From: Nomia melanderi
Lineage: Eukaryota; Arthropoda; Insecta; Hymenoptera; Halictidae
DNA: 64,000 nt
Assembly: GCF_051020985.1 (NCBI RefSeq)
Contig: NC_135002.1
Span: 9,548,001 to 9,612,000, forward strand
Reading direction: 5' to 3'
The notes below the pieces were generated by a model. The model was not told where the DNA came from, did not search any database, and saw only the letters and a list, made by a program, of their open reading frames with translations. Each line of letters opens with the position of its first letter. The stretch's first letter is position 1. Below are positions 1-14,156 of this stretch, piece after piece. The position numbers and the translations under genes are program-made.

Positions 1-3000
1 ACTATAGAATCCAAGTTTCCCAAAGTGGAGAAGTTGGATTCCGTGGGCCAGAAGGGCCAGGATGGCAAGGGGTAGCCATTTGACTTAGCAGTGATGAGAC
101 TCAGGGTCGAGGTCTGATCGGGACGAAGGCTACATCCGGCTGACGGATGGGAAAGTCGGGATACCTTTGGTCGAAAATGAGTCTGGACTATAGAATCCAA
201 GTTTCCCAAAGTGGAGAAGTTGGATTCCGTGGGCCAGAAGGGCCAGGATGGCAAGGGGTAGCCATTTGACTTAGCAGTGATGAGACTCAGGGTCGAGGTC
301 TGATCGGGACGAAGGCTACATCCGGCTGACGGATGGGAAAGTCGGGATACCTTTGGTCGAAAATGAGTCTGGACTATAGAATCCAAGTTTCCCAAAGTGG
401 AGAAGTTGGATTCCGTGGGCCAGAAGGGCCAGGATGGCAAGGGGTAGCCATTTGACTTAGCAGTGATGAGACTCAGGGTCGAGGTCTGATCGGGACGAAG
501 GCTACATCCGGCTGACGGATGGGAAAGTCGGGATACCTTTGGTCGAAAATGAGTCTGGACTATAGAATCCAAGTTTCCCAAAGTGGAGAAGTTGGATTCC
601 GTCGGCCAGAAGGGCCAGGATGGCAAGGGGTAGCCATTTGACTTAGCAGTGATGAGACTCAGGGTCGAGGTCTGATCGGGACGAAGGCTACATCCGGCTG
701 ACGGATGGGAAAGTCGGGATACCTTTGGTCGAAAATGAGTCTGGACTATAGAATCCAAGTTTCCCAAAGTGGAGAAGTTGGATTCCGTGGGCCAGAAGGG
801 CCAGGATGGCAAGGGGTAGCTATTTGACTTAGCAGTGATGAGACTCAGGGTCGAGGTCTGATCGGGACGAAGGCTACATCCGGCTGACGGATGGGAAAGT
901 CGGGATACCTTTGGTCGAAAATGAGTCTGGACTATAGAATCCAAGTTTCCCAAAGTGGAGAAGTTGGATTCCGTGGGCCAGAAGGGCCAGGATGCCAAGG
1001 GGTAGCCATTTGACTTAGCAGTGATGAGACTCAGGGTCGAGGTCTGATCGGGACGAAGGCTACATCCGGCTGACGGATGGGAAAGTCGGGATACCTTTGG
1101 TCGAAAATGAGTCTGGACTATAGAATCCAAGTTTCCCAAAGTGGAGAAGTTGGATTCCGTGGGCCAGAAGGGCCAGGATGGCAAGGGGTAGCCATTTGAC
1201 TTAGCAGTGATGAGACTCAGGGTCGAGGTCTGATCGGGACGAAGGCTACATCCGGCTGACGGATGGGAAAGTCGGGATACCTTTGGTCGAAAATGAGTCT
1301 GGACTATAGAATCCAAGTTTCCCAAAGTGGAGAAGTTGGATTCCGTGGGCCAGAAGGGCCAGGATGGCAAGGGGTAGCCATTTGACTTAGCAGTGATGAG
1401 ACTCAGGGTCGAGGTCTGATCGGGACGAAGGCTACATCCGGCTGACGGATGGGAAAGTCGGGATACCTTTGGTCGAAAATGAGTCTGGACTATAGAATCC
1501 AAGTTTCCCAAAGTGGAGAAGTTGGATTCCGTGGGCCAGAAGGGCCAGGATGGCAAGGGGTAGCCATTTGACTTAGCAGTGATGAGACTCAGGGTCGAGG
1601 TCTGATCGGGACGAAGGCTACATCCGGCTGACGGATGGGAAAGTCGGGATACCTTTGGTCGAAAATGAGTCTGGACTATAGAATCCAAGTTTCCCAAAGT
1701 GGAGAAGTTGGATTCCGTGGGCCAGAAGGGCCAGGATGGCAAGGGGTAGCCATTTGACTTAGCAGTGATGAGACTCAGGGTCGAGGTCTGATCTGGACGA
1801 AGGCTACATCCGGCTGACGGATGGGAAAGTCGGGATACCTTTGGTCGAAAATGAGTCTGGACTATAGAATCCAAGTTTCCCAAAGTGGAGAAGTTGGATT
1901 CCGTGGGCCAGAAGGGCCAGGATGGCAAGGGGTAGCCATTTGACTTAGCAGTGATGAGACTCAGGGTCGAGGTCTGATCGGGACGAAGGCTACATCCGGC
2001 TGACGGATGGGAAAGTCGGGATACCTTTGGTCGAAAATGAGTCTGGACTATAGAATCCAAGTTTCCCAAAGTGGAGAAGTTGGATTCCGTGGGCCAGAAG
2101 GGCCAGGATGGCAAGGGGTAGCCATTTGACTTAGCAGTGATGAGACTCAGGGTCGAGGTCTGATCGGGACGAAGGCTACATCCGGCTGACGGATGGGAAA
2201 GTCGGGATACCTTTGGTCGAAAATGAGTCTGGACTATAGAATCCAAGTTTCCCAAAGTGGAGAAGTTGGATTCCGTGGGCCAGAAGGGCCAGGATGGCAA
2301 GGGGTAGCCATTTGACTTAGCAGTGATGAGACTCAGGGTCGAGGTCTGATCGGGACGAAGGCTACATCCGGCTGACGGATGGGAAAGTCGGGATACCTTT
2401 GGTCGAAAATGAGTCTGGACTATAGAATCCAAGTTTCCCAAAGTGGAGAAGTTGGATTCCGTGGGCCAGAAGGGCCAGGATGGCAAGGGGTAGCCATTTG
2501 ACTTAGCAGTGATGAGACTCAGGGTCGAGGTCTGATCGGGACGAAGGCTACATCCGGCTGACGGATGGGAAAGTCGGGATACCTTTGGTCGAAAATGAGT
2601 CTGGACTATAGAATCCAAGTTTCCCAAAGTGGAGAAGTTGGATTCCGTGGGCCAGAAGGGCCAGGATGGCAAGGGGTAGCCATTTGACTTAGCAGTGATG
2701 AGACTCAGGGTCGAGGTCTGATCGGGACGAAGGCTACATCCGGCTGACGGATGGGAAAGTCGGGATACCTTTGGTCGAAAATGAGTCTGGACTATAGAAT
2801 CCAAGTTTCCCAAAGTGGAGAAGTTGGATTCCGTGGGCCAGAAGGGCCAGGATGGCAAGGGGTAGCCATTTGACTTAGCAGTGATGAGACTCAGGGTCGA
2901 GGTCTGATCGGGACGAAGGCTACATCCGGCTGACGGATGGGAAAGTCGGGATACCTTTGGTCGAAAATGAGTCTGGACTATAGAATCCAAGTTTCCCAAA

Positions 3001-6000
3001 GTGGAGAAGTTGGATTCCGTGGGCCAGAAGGGCCAGGATGGCAAGGGGTAGCCATTTGACTTAGCAGTGATGAGACTCAGGGTCGAGGTCTGATCGGGAC
3101 GAAGGCTACATCCGGCTGACGGATGGGAAAGTCGGGATACCTTTGGTCGAAAATGAGTCTGGACTATAGAATCCAAGTTTCCCAAAGTGGAGAAGTTGGA
3201 TTCCGTGGGCCAGAAGGGCCAGGATGGCAAGGGGTAGCCATTTGACTTAGCAGTGATGAGACTCAGGGTCGAGGTCTGATCGGGACGAAGGCTACATCCG
3301 GCTGACGGATGGGAAAGTCGGGATACCTTTGGTCGAAAATGAGTCTGGACTATAGAATCCAAGTTTCCCAAAGTGGAGAAGTTGGATTCCGTGGGCCAGA
3401 AGGGCCAGGATGGCAAGGGGTAGCCATTTGACTTAGCAGTGATGAGACTCAGGGTCGAGGTCTGATCGGGACGAAGGCTACATCCGGCTGACGGATGGGA
3501 AAGTCGGGATACCTTTGGTCGAAAATGAGTCTGGACTATAGAATCCAAGTTTCCCAAAGTGGAGAAGTTGGATTCCGTGGGCCAGAAGGGCCAGGATGGC
3601 AAGGGGTAGCCATTTGACTTAGCAGTGATGAGACTCAGGGTCGAGGTCTGATCGGGACGAAGGCTACATCCGGCTGACGGATGGGAAAGTCGGGATACCT
3701 TTGGTCGAAAATGAGTCTGGACTATAGAATCCAAGTTTCCCAAAGTGGAGAAGTTGGATTCCGTGGGCCAGAAGGGCCAGGATGGCAAGGGGTAGCCATT
3801 TGACTTAGCAGTGATGAGACTCAGGGTCGAGGTCTGATCGGGACGAAGGCTACATCCGGCTGACGGATGGGAAAGTCGGGATACCTTTGGTCGAAAATGA
3901 GTCTGGACTATAGAATCCAAGTTTCCCAAAGTGGAGAAGTTGGATTCCGTGGGCCAGAAGGGCCAGGATGGCAAGGGGTAGCCATTTGACTTAGCAGTGA
4001 TGAGACTCAGGGTCGAGGTCTGATCGGGACGAAGGCTACATCCGGCTGACGGATGGGAAAGTCGGGATACCTTTGGTCGAAAATGAGTCTGGACTATAGA
4101 ATCCAAGTTTCCCAAAGTGGAGAAGTTGGATTCCGTGGGCCAGAAGGGCCAGGATGGCAAGGGGTAGCCATTTGACTTAGCAGTGATGAGACTCAGGGTC
4201 GAGGTCTGATCGGGACGAAGGCTACATCCGGCTGACGGATGGGAAAGTCGGGATACCTTTGGTCGAAAATGAGTCTGGACTATAGAATCCAAGTTTCCCA
4301 AAGTGGAGAAGTTGGATTCCGTGGGCCAGAAGGGCCAGGATGGCAAGGGGTAGCCATTTGACTTAGCAGTGATGAGACTCAGGGTCGAGGTCTGATCGGG
4401 ACGAAGGCTACATCCGGCTGACGGATGGGAAAGTCGGGATACCTTTGGTCGAAAATGAGTCTGGACTATAGAATCCAAGTTTCCCAAAGTGGAGAAGTTG
4501 GATTCCGTGGGCCAGAAGGGCCAGGATGGCAAGGGGTAGCCATTTGACTTAGCAGTGATGAGACTCAGGGTCGAGGTCTGATCGGGACGAAGGCTACATC
4601 CGGCTGACGGATGGGAAAGTCGGGATACCTTTGGTCGAAAATGAGTCTGGACTATAGAATCCAAGTTTCCCAAAGTGGAGAAGTTGGATTCCGTGGGCCA
4701 GAAGGGCCAGGATGGCAAGGGGTAGCCATTTGACTTAGCAGTGATGAGACTCAGGGTCGAGGTCTGATCGGGACGAAGGCTACATCCGGCTGACGGATGG
4801 GAAAGTCGGGATACCTTTGGTCGAAAATGAGTCTGGACTATAGAATCCAAGTTTCCCAAAGTGGAGAAGTTGGATTCCGTGGGCCAGAAGGGCCAGGATG
4901 GCAAGGGGTAGCCATTTGACTTAGCAGTGATGAGACTCAGGGTCGAGGTCTGATCGGGACGAAGGCTACATCCGGCTGACGGATGGGAAAGTCGGGATAC
5001 CTTTGGTCGAAAATGAGTCTGGACTATAGAATCCAAGTTTCCCAAAGTGGAGAAGTTGGATTCCGTGGGCCAGAAGGGCCAGGATGGCAAGGGGTAGCCA
5101 TTTGACTTAGCAGTGATGAGACTCAGGGTCGAGGTCTGATCGGGACGAAGGCTACATCCGGCTGACGGATGGGAAAGTCGGGATACCTTTGGTCGAAAAT
5201 GAGTCTGGACTATAGAATCCAAGTTTCCCAAAGTGGAGAAGTTGGATTCCGTGGGCCAGAAGGGCCAGGATGGCAAGGGGTAGCCATTTGACTTAGCAGT
5301 GATGAGACTCAGGGTCGAGGTCTGATCGGGACGAAGGCTACATCCGGCTGACGGATGGGAAAGTCGGGATACCTTTGGTCGAAAATGAGTCTGGACTATA
5401 GAATCCAAGTTTCCCAAAGTGGAGAAGTTGGATTCCGTGGGCCAGAAGGGCCAGGATGGCAAGGGGTAGCCATTTGACTTAGCAGTGATGAGACTCAGGG
5501 TCGAGGTCTGATCGGGACGAAGGCTACATCCGGCTGACGGATGGGAAAGTCGGGATACCTTTGGTCGAAAATGAGTCTGGACTATAGAATCCAAGTTTCC
5601 CAAAGTGGAGAAGTTGGATTCCGTGGGCCAGAAGGGCCAGGATGGCAAGGGGTAGCCATTTGACTTAGCAGTGATGAGACTCAGGGTCGAGGTCTGATCG
5701 GGACGAAGGCTACATCCGGCTGACGGATGGGAAAGTCGGGATACCTTTGGTCGAAAATGAGTCTGGACTATAGAATCCAAGTTTCCCAAAGTGGAGAAGT
5801 TGGATTCCGTGGGCCAGAAGGGCCAGGATGGCAAGGGGTAGCCATTTGACTTAGCAGTGATGAGACTCAGGGTCGAGGTCTGATCGGGACGAAGGCTACA
5901 TCCGGCTGACGGATGGGAAAGTCGGGATACCTTTGGTCGAAAATGAGTCTGGACTATAGAATCCAAGTTTCCCAAAGTGGAGAAGTTGGATTCCGTGGGC

Positions 6001-9000
6001 CAGAAGGGCCAGGATGGCAAGGGGTAGCCATTTGACTTAGCAGTGATGAGACTCAGGGTCGAGGTCTGATCGGGACGAAGGCTACATCCGGCTGACGGAT
6101 GGGAAAGTCGGGATACCTTTGGTCGAAAATGAGTCTGGACTATAGAATCCAAGTTTCCCAAAGTGGAGAAGTTGGATTCCGTGGGCCAGAAGGGCCAGGA
6201 TGGCAAGGGGTAGCCATTTGACTTAGCAGTGATGAGACTCAGGGTCGAGGTCTGATCGGGACGAAGGCTACATCCGGCTGACGGATGGGAAAGTCGGGAT
6301 ACCTTTGGTCGAAAATGAGTCTGGACTATAGAATCCAAGTTTCCCAAAGTGGAGAAGTTGGATTCCGTGGGCCAGAAGGGCCAGGATGGCAAGGGGTAGC
6401 CATTTGACTTAGCAGTGATGAGACTCAGGGTCGAGGTCTGATCGGGACGAAGGCTACATCCGGCTGACGGATGGGAAAGTCGGGATACCTTTGGTCGAAA
6501 ATGAGTCTGGACTATAGAATCCAAGTTTCCCAAAGTGGAGAAGTTGGATTCCGTGGGCCAGAAGGGCCAGGATGGCAAGGGGTAGCCATTTGACTTAGCA
6601 GTGATGAGACTCAGGGTCGAGGTCTGATCGGGACGAAGGCTACATCCGGCTGACGGATGGGAAAGTCGGGATACCTTTGGTCGAAAATGAGTCTGGACTA
6701 TAGAATCCAAGTTTCCCAAAGTGGAGAAGTTGGATTCCGTGGGCCAGAAGGGCCAGGATGGCAAGGGGTAGCCATTTGACTTAGCAGTGATGAGACTCAG
6801 GGTCGAGGTCTGATCGGGACGAAGGCTACATCCGGCTGACGGATGGGAAAGTCGGGATACCTTTGGTCGAAAATGAGTCTGGACTATAGAATCCAAGTTT
6901 CCCAAAGTGGAGAAGTTGGATTCCGTGGGCCAGAAGGGCCAGGATGGCAAGGGGTAGCCATTTGACTTAGCAGTGATGAGACTCAGGGTCGAGGTCTGAT
7001 CGGGACGAAGGCTACATCCGGCTGACGGATGGGAAAGTCGGGATACCTTTGGTCGAAAATGAGTCTGGACTATAGAATCCAAGTTTCCCAAAGTGGAGAA
7101 GTTGGATTCCGTGGGCCAGAAGGGCCAGGATGGCAAGGGGTAGCCATTTGACTTAGCAGTGATGAGACTCAGGGTCGAGGTCTGATCGGGACGAAGGCTA
7201 CATCCGGCTGACGGATGGGAAAGTCGGGATACCTTTGGTCGAAAATGAGTCTGGACTATAGAATCCAAGTTTCCCAAAGTGGAGAAGTTGGATTCCGTGG
7301 GCCAGAAGGGCCAGGATGGCAAGGGGTAGCCATTTGACTTAGCAGTGATGAGACTCAGGGTCGAGGTCTGATCGGGACGAAGGCTACATCCGGCTGACGG
7401 ATGGGAAAGTCGGGATACCTTTGGTCGAAAATGAGTCTGGACTATAGAATCCAAGTTTCCCAAAGTGGAGAAGTTGGATTCCGTGGGCCAGAAGGGCCAG
7501 GATGGCAAGGGGTAGCCATTTGACTTAGCAGTGATGAGACTCAGGGTCGAGGTCTGATCGGGACGAAGGCTACATCCGGCTGACGGATGGGAAAGTCGGG
7601 ATACCTTTGGTCGAAAATGAGTCTGGACTATAGAATCCAAGTTTCCCAAAGTGGAGAAGTTGGATTCCGTGGGCCAGAAGGGCCAGGATGGCAAGGGGTA
7701 GCCATTTGACTTAGCAGTGATGAGACTCAGGGTCGAGGTCTGATCGGGACGAAGGCTACATCCGGCTGACGGATGGGAAAGTCGGGATACCTTTGGTCGA
7801 AAATGAGTCTGGACTATAGAATCCAAGTTTCCCAAAGTGGAGAAGTTGGATTCCGTGGGCCAGAAGGGCCAGGATGGCAAGGGGTAGCCATTTGACTTAG
7901 CAGTGATGAGACTCAGGGTCGAGGTCTGATCGGGACGAAGGCTACATCCGGCTGACGGATGGGAAAGTCGGGATACCTTTGGTCGAAAATGAGTCTGGAC
8001 TATAGAATCCAAGTTTCCCAAAGTGGAGAAGTTGGATTCCGTGGGCCAGAAGGGCCAGGATGGCAAGGGGTAGCCATTTGACTTAGCAGTGATGAGACTC
8101 AGGGTCGAGGTCTGATCGGGACGAAGGCTACATCCGGCTGACGGATGGGAAAGTCGGGATACCTTTGGTCGAAAATGAGTCTGGACTATAGAATCCAAGT
8201 TTCCCAAAGTGGAGAAGTTGGATTCCGTGGGCCAGAAGGGCCAGGATGGCAAGGGGTAGCCATTTGACTTAGCAGTGATGAGACTCAGGGTCGAGGTCTG
8301 ATCGGGACGAAGGCTACATCCGGCTGACGGATGGGAAAGTCGGGATACCTTTGGTCGAAAATGAGTCTGGACTATAGAATCCAAGTTTCCCAAAGTGGAG
8401 AAGTTGGATTCCGTGGGCCAGAAGGGCCAGGATGGCAAGGGGTAGCCATTTGACTTAGCAGTGATGAGACTCAGGGTCGAGGTCTGATCGGGACGAAGGC
8501 TACATCCGGCTGACGGATGGGAAAGTCGGGATACCTTTGGTCGAAAATGAGTCTGGACTATAGAATCCAAGTTTCCCAAAGTGGAGAAGTTGGATTCCGT
8601 GGGCCAGAAGGGCCAGGATGGCAAGGGGTAGCCATTTGACTTAGCAGTGATGAGACTCAGGGTCGAGGTCTGATCGGGACGAAGGCTACATCCGGCTGAC
8701 GGATGGGAAAGTCGGGATACCTTTGGTCGAAAATGAGTCTGGACTATAGAATCCAAGTTTCCCAAAGTGGAGAAGTTGGATTCCGTGGGCCAGAAGGGCC
8801 AGGATGGCAAGGGGTAGCCATTTGACTTAGCAGTGATGAGACTCAGGGTCGAGGTCTGATCGGGACGAAGGCTACATCCGGCTGACGGATGGGAAAGTCG
8901 GGATACCTTTGGTCGAAAATGAGTCTGGACTATAGAATCCAAGTTTCCCAAAGTGGAGAAGTTGGATTCCGTGGGCCAGAAGGGCCAGGATGGCAAGGGG

Positions 9001-12000
9001 TAGCCATTTGACTTAGCAGTGATGAGACTCAGGGTCGAGGTCTGATCGGGACGAAGGCTACATCCGGCTGACGGATGGGAAAGTCGGGATACCTTTGGTC
9101 GAAAATGAGTCTGGACTATAGAATCCAAGTTTCCCAAAGTGGAGAAGTTGGATTCCGTGGGCCAGAAGGGCCAGGATGGCAAGGGGTAGCCATTTGACTT
9201 AGCAGTGATGAGACTCAGGGTCGAGGTCTGATCGGGACGAAGGCTACATCCGGCTGACGGATGGGAAAGTCGGGATACCTTTGGTCGAAAATGAGTCTGG
9301 ACTATAGAATCCAAGTTTCCCAAAGTGGAGAAGTTGGATTCCGTGGGCCAGAAGGGCCAGGATGGCAAGGGGTAGCCATTTGACTTAGCAGTGATGAGAC
9401 TCAGGGTCGAGGTCTGATCGGGACGAAGGCTACATCCGGCTGACGGATGGGAAAGTCGGGATACCTTTGGTCGAAAATGAGTCTGGACTATAGAATCCAA
9501 GTTTCCCAAAGTGGAGAAGTTGGATTCCGTGGGCCAGAAGGGCCAGGATGGCAAGGGGTAGCCATTTGACTTAGCAGTGATGAGACTCAGGGTCGAGGTC
9601 TGATCGGGACGAAGGCTACATCCGGCTGACGGATGGGAAAGTCGGGATACCTTTGGTCGAAAATGAGTCTGGACTATAGAATCCAAGTTTCCCAAAGTGG
9701 AGAAGTTGGATTCCGTGGGCCAGAAGGGCCAGGATGGCAAGGGGTAGCCATTTGACTTAGCAGTGATGAGACTCAGGGTCGAGGTCTGATCGGGACGAAG
9801 GCTACATCCGGCTGACGGATGGGAAAGTCGGGATACCTTTGGTCGAAAATGAGTCTGGACTATAGAATCCAAGTTTCCCAAAGTGGAGAAGTTGGATTCC
9901 GTGGGCCAGAAGGGCCAGGATGGCAAGGGGTAGCCATTTGACTTAGCAGTGATGAGACTCAGGGTCGAGGTCTGATCGGGACGAAGGCTACATCCGGCTG
10001 ACGGATGGGAAAGTCGGGATACCTTTGGTCGAAAATGAGTCTGGACTATAGAATCCAAGTTTCCCAAAGTGGAGAAGTTGGATTCCGTGGGCCAGAAGGG
10101 CCAGGATGGCAAGGGGTAGCCATTTGACTTAGCAGTGATGAGACTCAGGGTCGAGGTCTGATCGGGACGAAGGCTACATCCGGCTGACGGATGGGAAAGT
10201 CGGGATACCTTTGGTCGAAAATGAGTCTGGACTATAGAATCCAAGTTTCCCAAAGTGGAGAAGTTGGATTCCGTGGGCCAGAAGGGCCAGGATGGCAAGG
10301 GGTAGCCATTTGACTTAGCAGTGATGAGACTCAGGGTCGAGGTCTGATCGGGACGAAGGCTACATCCGGCTGACGGATGGGAAAGTCGGGATACCTTTGG
10401 TCGAAAATGAGTCTGGACTATAGAATCCAAGTTTCCCAAAGTGGAGAAGTTGGATTCCGTGGGCCAGAAGGGCCAGGATGGCAAGGGGTAGCCATTTGAC
10501 TTAGCAGTGATGAGACTCAGGGTCGAGGTCTGATCGGGACGAAGGCTACATCCGGCTGACGGATGGGAAAGTCGGGATACCTTTGGTCGAAAATGAGTCT
10601 GGACTATAGAATCCAAGTTTCCCAAAGTGGAGAAGTTGGATTCCGTGGGCCAGAAGGGCCAGGATGGCAAGGGGTAGCCATTTGACTTAGCAGTGATGAG
10701 ACTCAGGGTCGAGGTCTGATCGGGACGAAGGCTACATCCGGCTGACGGATGGGAAAGTCGGGATACCTTTGGTCGAAAATGAGTCTGGACTATAGAATCC
10801 AAGTTTCCCAAAGTGGAGAAGTTGGATTCCGTGGGCCAGAAGGGCCAGGATGGCAAGGGGTAGCCATTTGACTTAGCAGTGATGAGACTCAGGGTCGAGG
10901 TCTGATCGGGACGAAGGCTACATCCGGCTGACGGATGGGAAAGTCGGGATACCTTTGGTCGAAAATGAGTCTGGACTATAGAATCCAAGTTTCCCAAAGT
11001 GGAGAAGTTGGATTCCGTGGGCCAGAAGGGCCAGGATGGCAAGGGGTAGCCATTTGACTTAGCAGTGATGAGACTCAGGGTCGAGGTCTGATCGGGACGA
11101 AGGCTACATCCGGCTGACGGATGGGAAAGTCGGGATACCTTTGGTCGAAAATGAGTCTGGACTATAGAATCCAAGTTTCCCAAAGTGGAGAAGTTGGATT
11201 CCGTGGGCCAGAAGGGCCAGGATGGCAAGGGGTAGCCATTTGACTTAGCAGTGATGAGACTCAGGGTCGAGGTCTGATCGGGACGAAGGCTACATCCGGC
11301 TGACGGATGGGAAAGTCGGGATACCTTTGGTCGAAAATGAGTCTGGACTATAGAATCCAAGTTTCCCAAAGTGGAGAAGTTGGATTCCGTGGGCCAGAAG
11401 GGCCAGGATGGCAAGGGGTAGCCATTTGACTTAGCAGTGATGAGACTCAGGGTCGAGGTCTGATCGGGACGAAGGCTACATCCGGCTGACGGATGGGAAA
11501 GTCGGGATACCTTTGGTCGAAAATGAGTCTGGACTATAGAATCCAAGTTTCCCAAAGTGGAGAAGTTGGATTCCGTGGGCCAGAAGGGCCAGGATGGCAA
11601 GGGGTAGCCATTTGACTTAGCAGTGATGAGACTCAGGGTCGAGGTCTGATCGGGACGAAGGCTACATCCGGCTGACGGATGGGAAAGTCGGGATACCTTT
11701 GGTCGAAAATGAGTCTGGACTATAGAATCCAAGTTTCCCAAAGTGGAGAAGTTGGATTCCGTGGGCCAGAAGGGCCAGGATGGCAAGGGGTAGCCATTTG
11801 ACTTAGCAGTGATGAGACTCAGGGTCGAGGTCTGATCGGGACGAAGGCTACATCCGGCTGACGGATGGGAAAGTCGGGATACCTTTGGTCGAAAATGAGT
11901 CTGGACTATAGAATCCAAGTTTCCCAAAGTGGAGAAGTTGGATTCCGTGGGCCAGAAGGGCCAGGATGGCAAGGGGTAGCCATTTGACTTAGCAGTGATG

Positions 12001-14156
12001 AGACTCAGGGTCGAGGTCTGATCGGGACGAAGGCTACATCCGGCTGACGGATGGGAAAGTCGGGATACCTTTGGTCGAAAATGAGTCTGGACTATAGAAT
12101 CCAAGTTTCCCAAAGTGGAGAAGTTGGATTCCGTGGGCCAGAAGGGCCAGGATGGCAAGGGGTAGCCATTTGACTTAGCAGTGATGAGACTCAGGGTCGA
12201 GGTCTGATCGGGACGAAGGCTACATCCGGCTGACGGATGGGAAAGTCGGGATACCTTTGGTCGAAAATGAGTCTGGACTATAGAATCCAAGTTTCCCAAA
12301 GTGGAGAAGTTGGATTCCGTGGGCCAGAAGGGCCAGGATGGCAAGGGGTAGCCATTTGACTTAGCAGTGATGAGACTCAGGGTCGAGGTCTGATCGGGAC
12401 GAAGGCTACATCCGGCTGACGGATGGGAAAGTCGGGATACCTTTGGTCGAAAATGAGTCTGGACTATAGAATCCAAGTTTCCCAAAGTGGAGAAGTTGGA
12501 TTCCGTGGGCCAGAAGGGCCAGGATGGCAAGGGGTAGCCATTTGACTTAGCAGTGATGAGACTCAGGGTCGAGGTCTGATCGGGACGAAGGCTACATCCG
12601 GCTGACGGATGGGAAAGTCGGGATACCTTTGGTCGAAAATGAGTCTGGACTATAGAATCCAAGTTTCCCAAAGTGGAGAAGTTGGATTCCGTGGGCCAGA
12701 AGGGCCAGGATGGCAAGGGGTAGCCATTTGACTTAGCAGTGATGAGACTCAGGGTCGAGGTCTGATCGGGACGAAGGCTACATCCGGCTGACGGATGGGA
12801 AAGTCGGGATACCTTTGGTCGAAAATGAGTCTGGACTATAGAATCCAAGTTTCCCAAAGTGGAGAAGTTGGATTCCGTGGGCCAGAAGGGCCAGGATGGC
12901 AAGGGGTAGCCATTTGACTTAGCAGTGATGAGACTCAGGGTCGAGGTCTGATCGGGACGAAGGCTACATCCGGCTGACGGATGGGAAAGTCGGGATACCT
13001 TTGGTCGAAAATGAGTCTGGACTATAGAATCCAAGTTTCCCAAAGTGGAGAAGTTGGATTCCGTGGGCCAGAAGGGCCAGGATGGCAAGGGGTAGCCATT
13101 TGACTTAGCAGTGATGAGACTCAGGGTCGAGGTCTGATCGGGACGAAGGCTACATCCGGCTGACGGATGGGAAAGTCGGGATACCTTTGGTCGAAAATGA
13201 GTCTGGACTATAGAATCCAAGTTTCCCAAAGTGGAGAAGTTGGATTCCGTGGGCCAGAAGGGCCAGGATGGCAAGGGGTAGCCATTTGACTTAGCAGTGA
13301 TGAGACTCAGGGTCGAGGTCTGATCGGGACGAAGGCTACATCCGGCTGACGGATGGGAAAGTCGGGATACCTTTGGTCGAAAATGAGTCTGGACTATAGA
13401 ATCCAAGTTTCCCAAAGTGGAGAAGTTGGATTCCGTGGGCCAGAAGGGCCAGGATGGCAAGGGGTAGCCATTTGACTTAGCAGTGATGAGACTCAGGGTC
13501 GAGGTCTGATCGGGACGAAGGCTACATCCGGCTGACGGATGGGAAAGTCGGGATACCTTTGGTCGAAAATGAGTCTGGACTATAGAATCCAAGTTTCCCA
13601 AAGTGGAGAAGTTGGATTCCGTGGGCCAGAAGGGCCAGGATGGCAAGGGGTAGCCATTTGACTTAGCAGTGATGAGACTCAGGGTCGAGGTCTGATCGGG
13701 ACGAAGGCTACATCCGGCTGACGGATGGGAAAGTCGGGATACCTTTGGTCGAAAATGAGTCTGGACTATAGAATCCAAGTTTCCCAAAGTGGAGAAGTTG
13801 GATTCCGTGGGCCAGAAGGGCCAGGATGGCAAGGGGTAGCCATTTGACTTAGCAGTGATGAGACTCAGGGTCGAGGTCTGATCGGGACGAAGGCTACATC
13901 CGGCTGACGGATGGGAAAGTCGGGATACCTTTGGTCGAAAATGAGTCTGGACTATAGAATCCAAGTTTCCCAAAGTGGAGAAGTTGGATTCCGTGGGCCA
14001 GAAGGGCCAGGATGGCAAGGGGTAGCCATTTGACTTAGCAGTGATGAGACTCAGGGTCGAGGTCTGATCGGGACGAAGGCTACATCCGGCTGACGGATGG
14101 GAAAGTCGGGATACCTTTGGTCGAAAATGAGTCTGGACTATAGAATCCAAGTTTCC
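1..14156. repeat. 186-bp satellite DNA array, 76 full copies plus 20 bp
   Basis: The unit beginning actatagaatccaagtttcc recurs every 186 bp exactly: copies start at 1, 187, 373, 3721, 7441, 11161, 13021, and the last partial copy at 14137. All copies are head to tail. I counted 98 G+C in the unit (52.7%), with 64 G against 34 C on this strand. Each unit holds two perfect inverted repeats: unit positions 7-14 with 34-41 (19-nt loop) and 133-138 with 144-149 (5-nt loop). A 7-base word, gggccag, occurs twice 9 bp apart. The length is a multiple of three, but every frame is closed; the frame starting at unit base 1 has stops at 73-75 and two later sites. Four substitutions were seen: 603 (G to C), 821 (C to T), 995 (G to C), 1794 (G to T). 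The array continues off the left edge. A centromeric or pericentromeric satellite is the likeliest role, by inference only; an rDNA spacer repeat is possible, but no rRNA is seen. Confidence 0.99.

Noticed and set aside
1..14156. Possible CRISPR array or repeated protein-coding units
   Set aside because: Copies are directly joined with no variable spacers, and although 186 is a multiple of three every frame is closed by stops.
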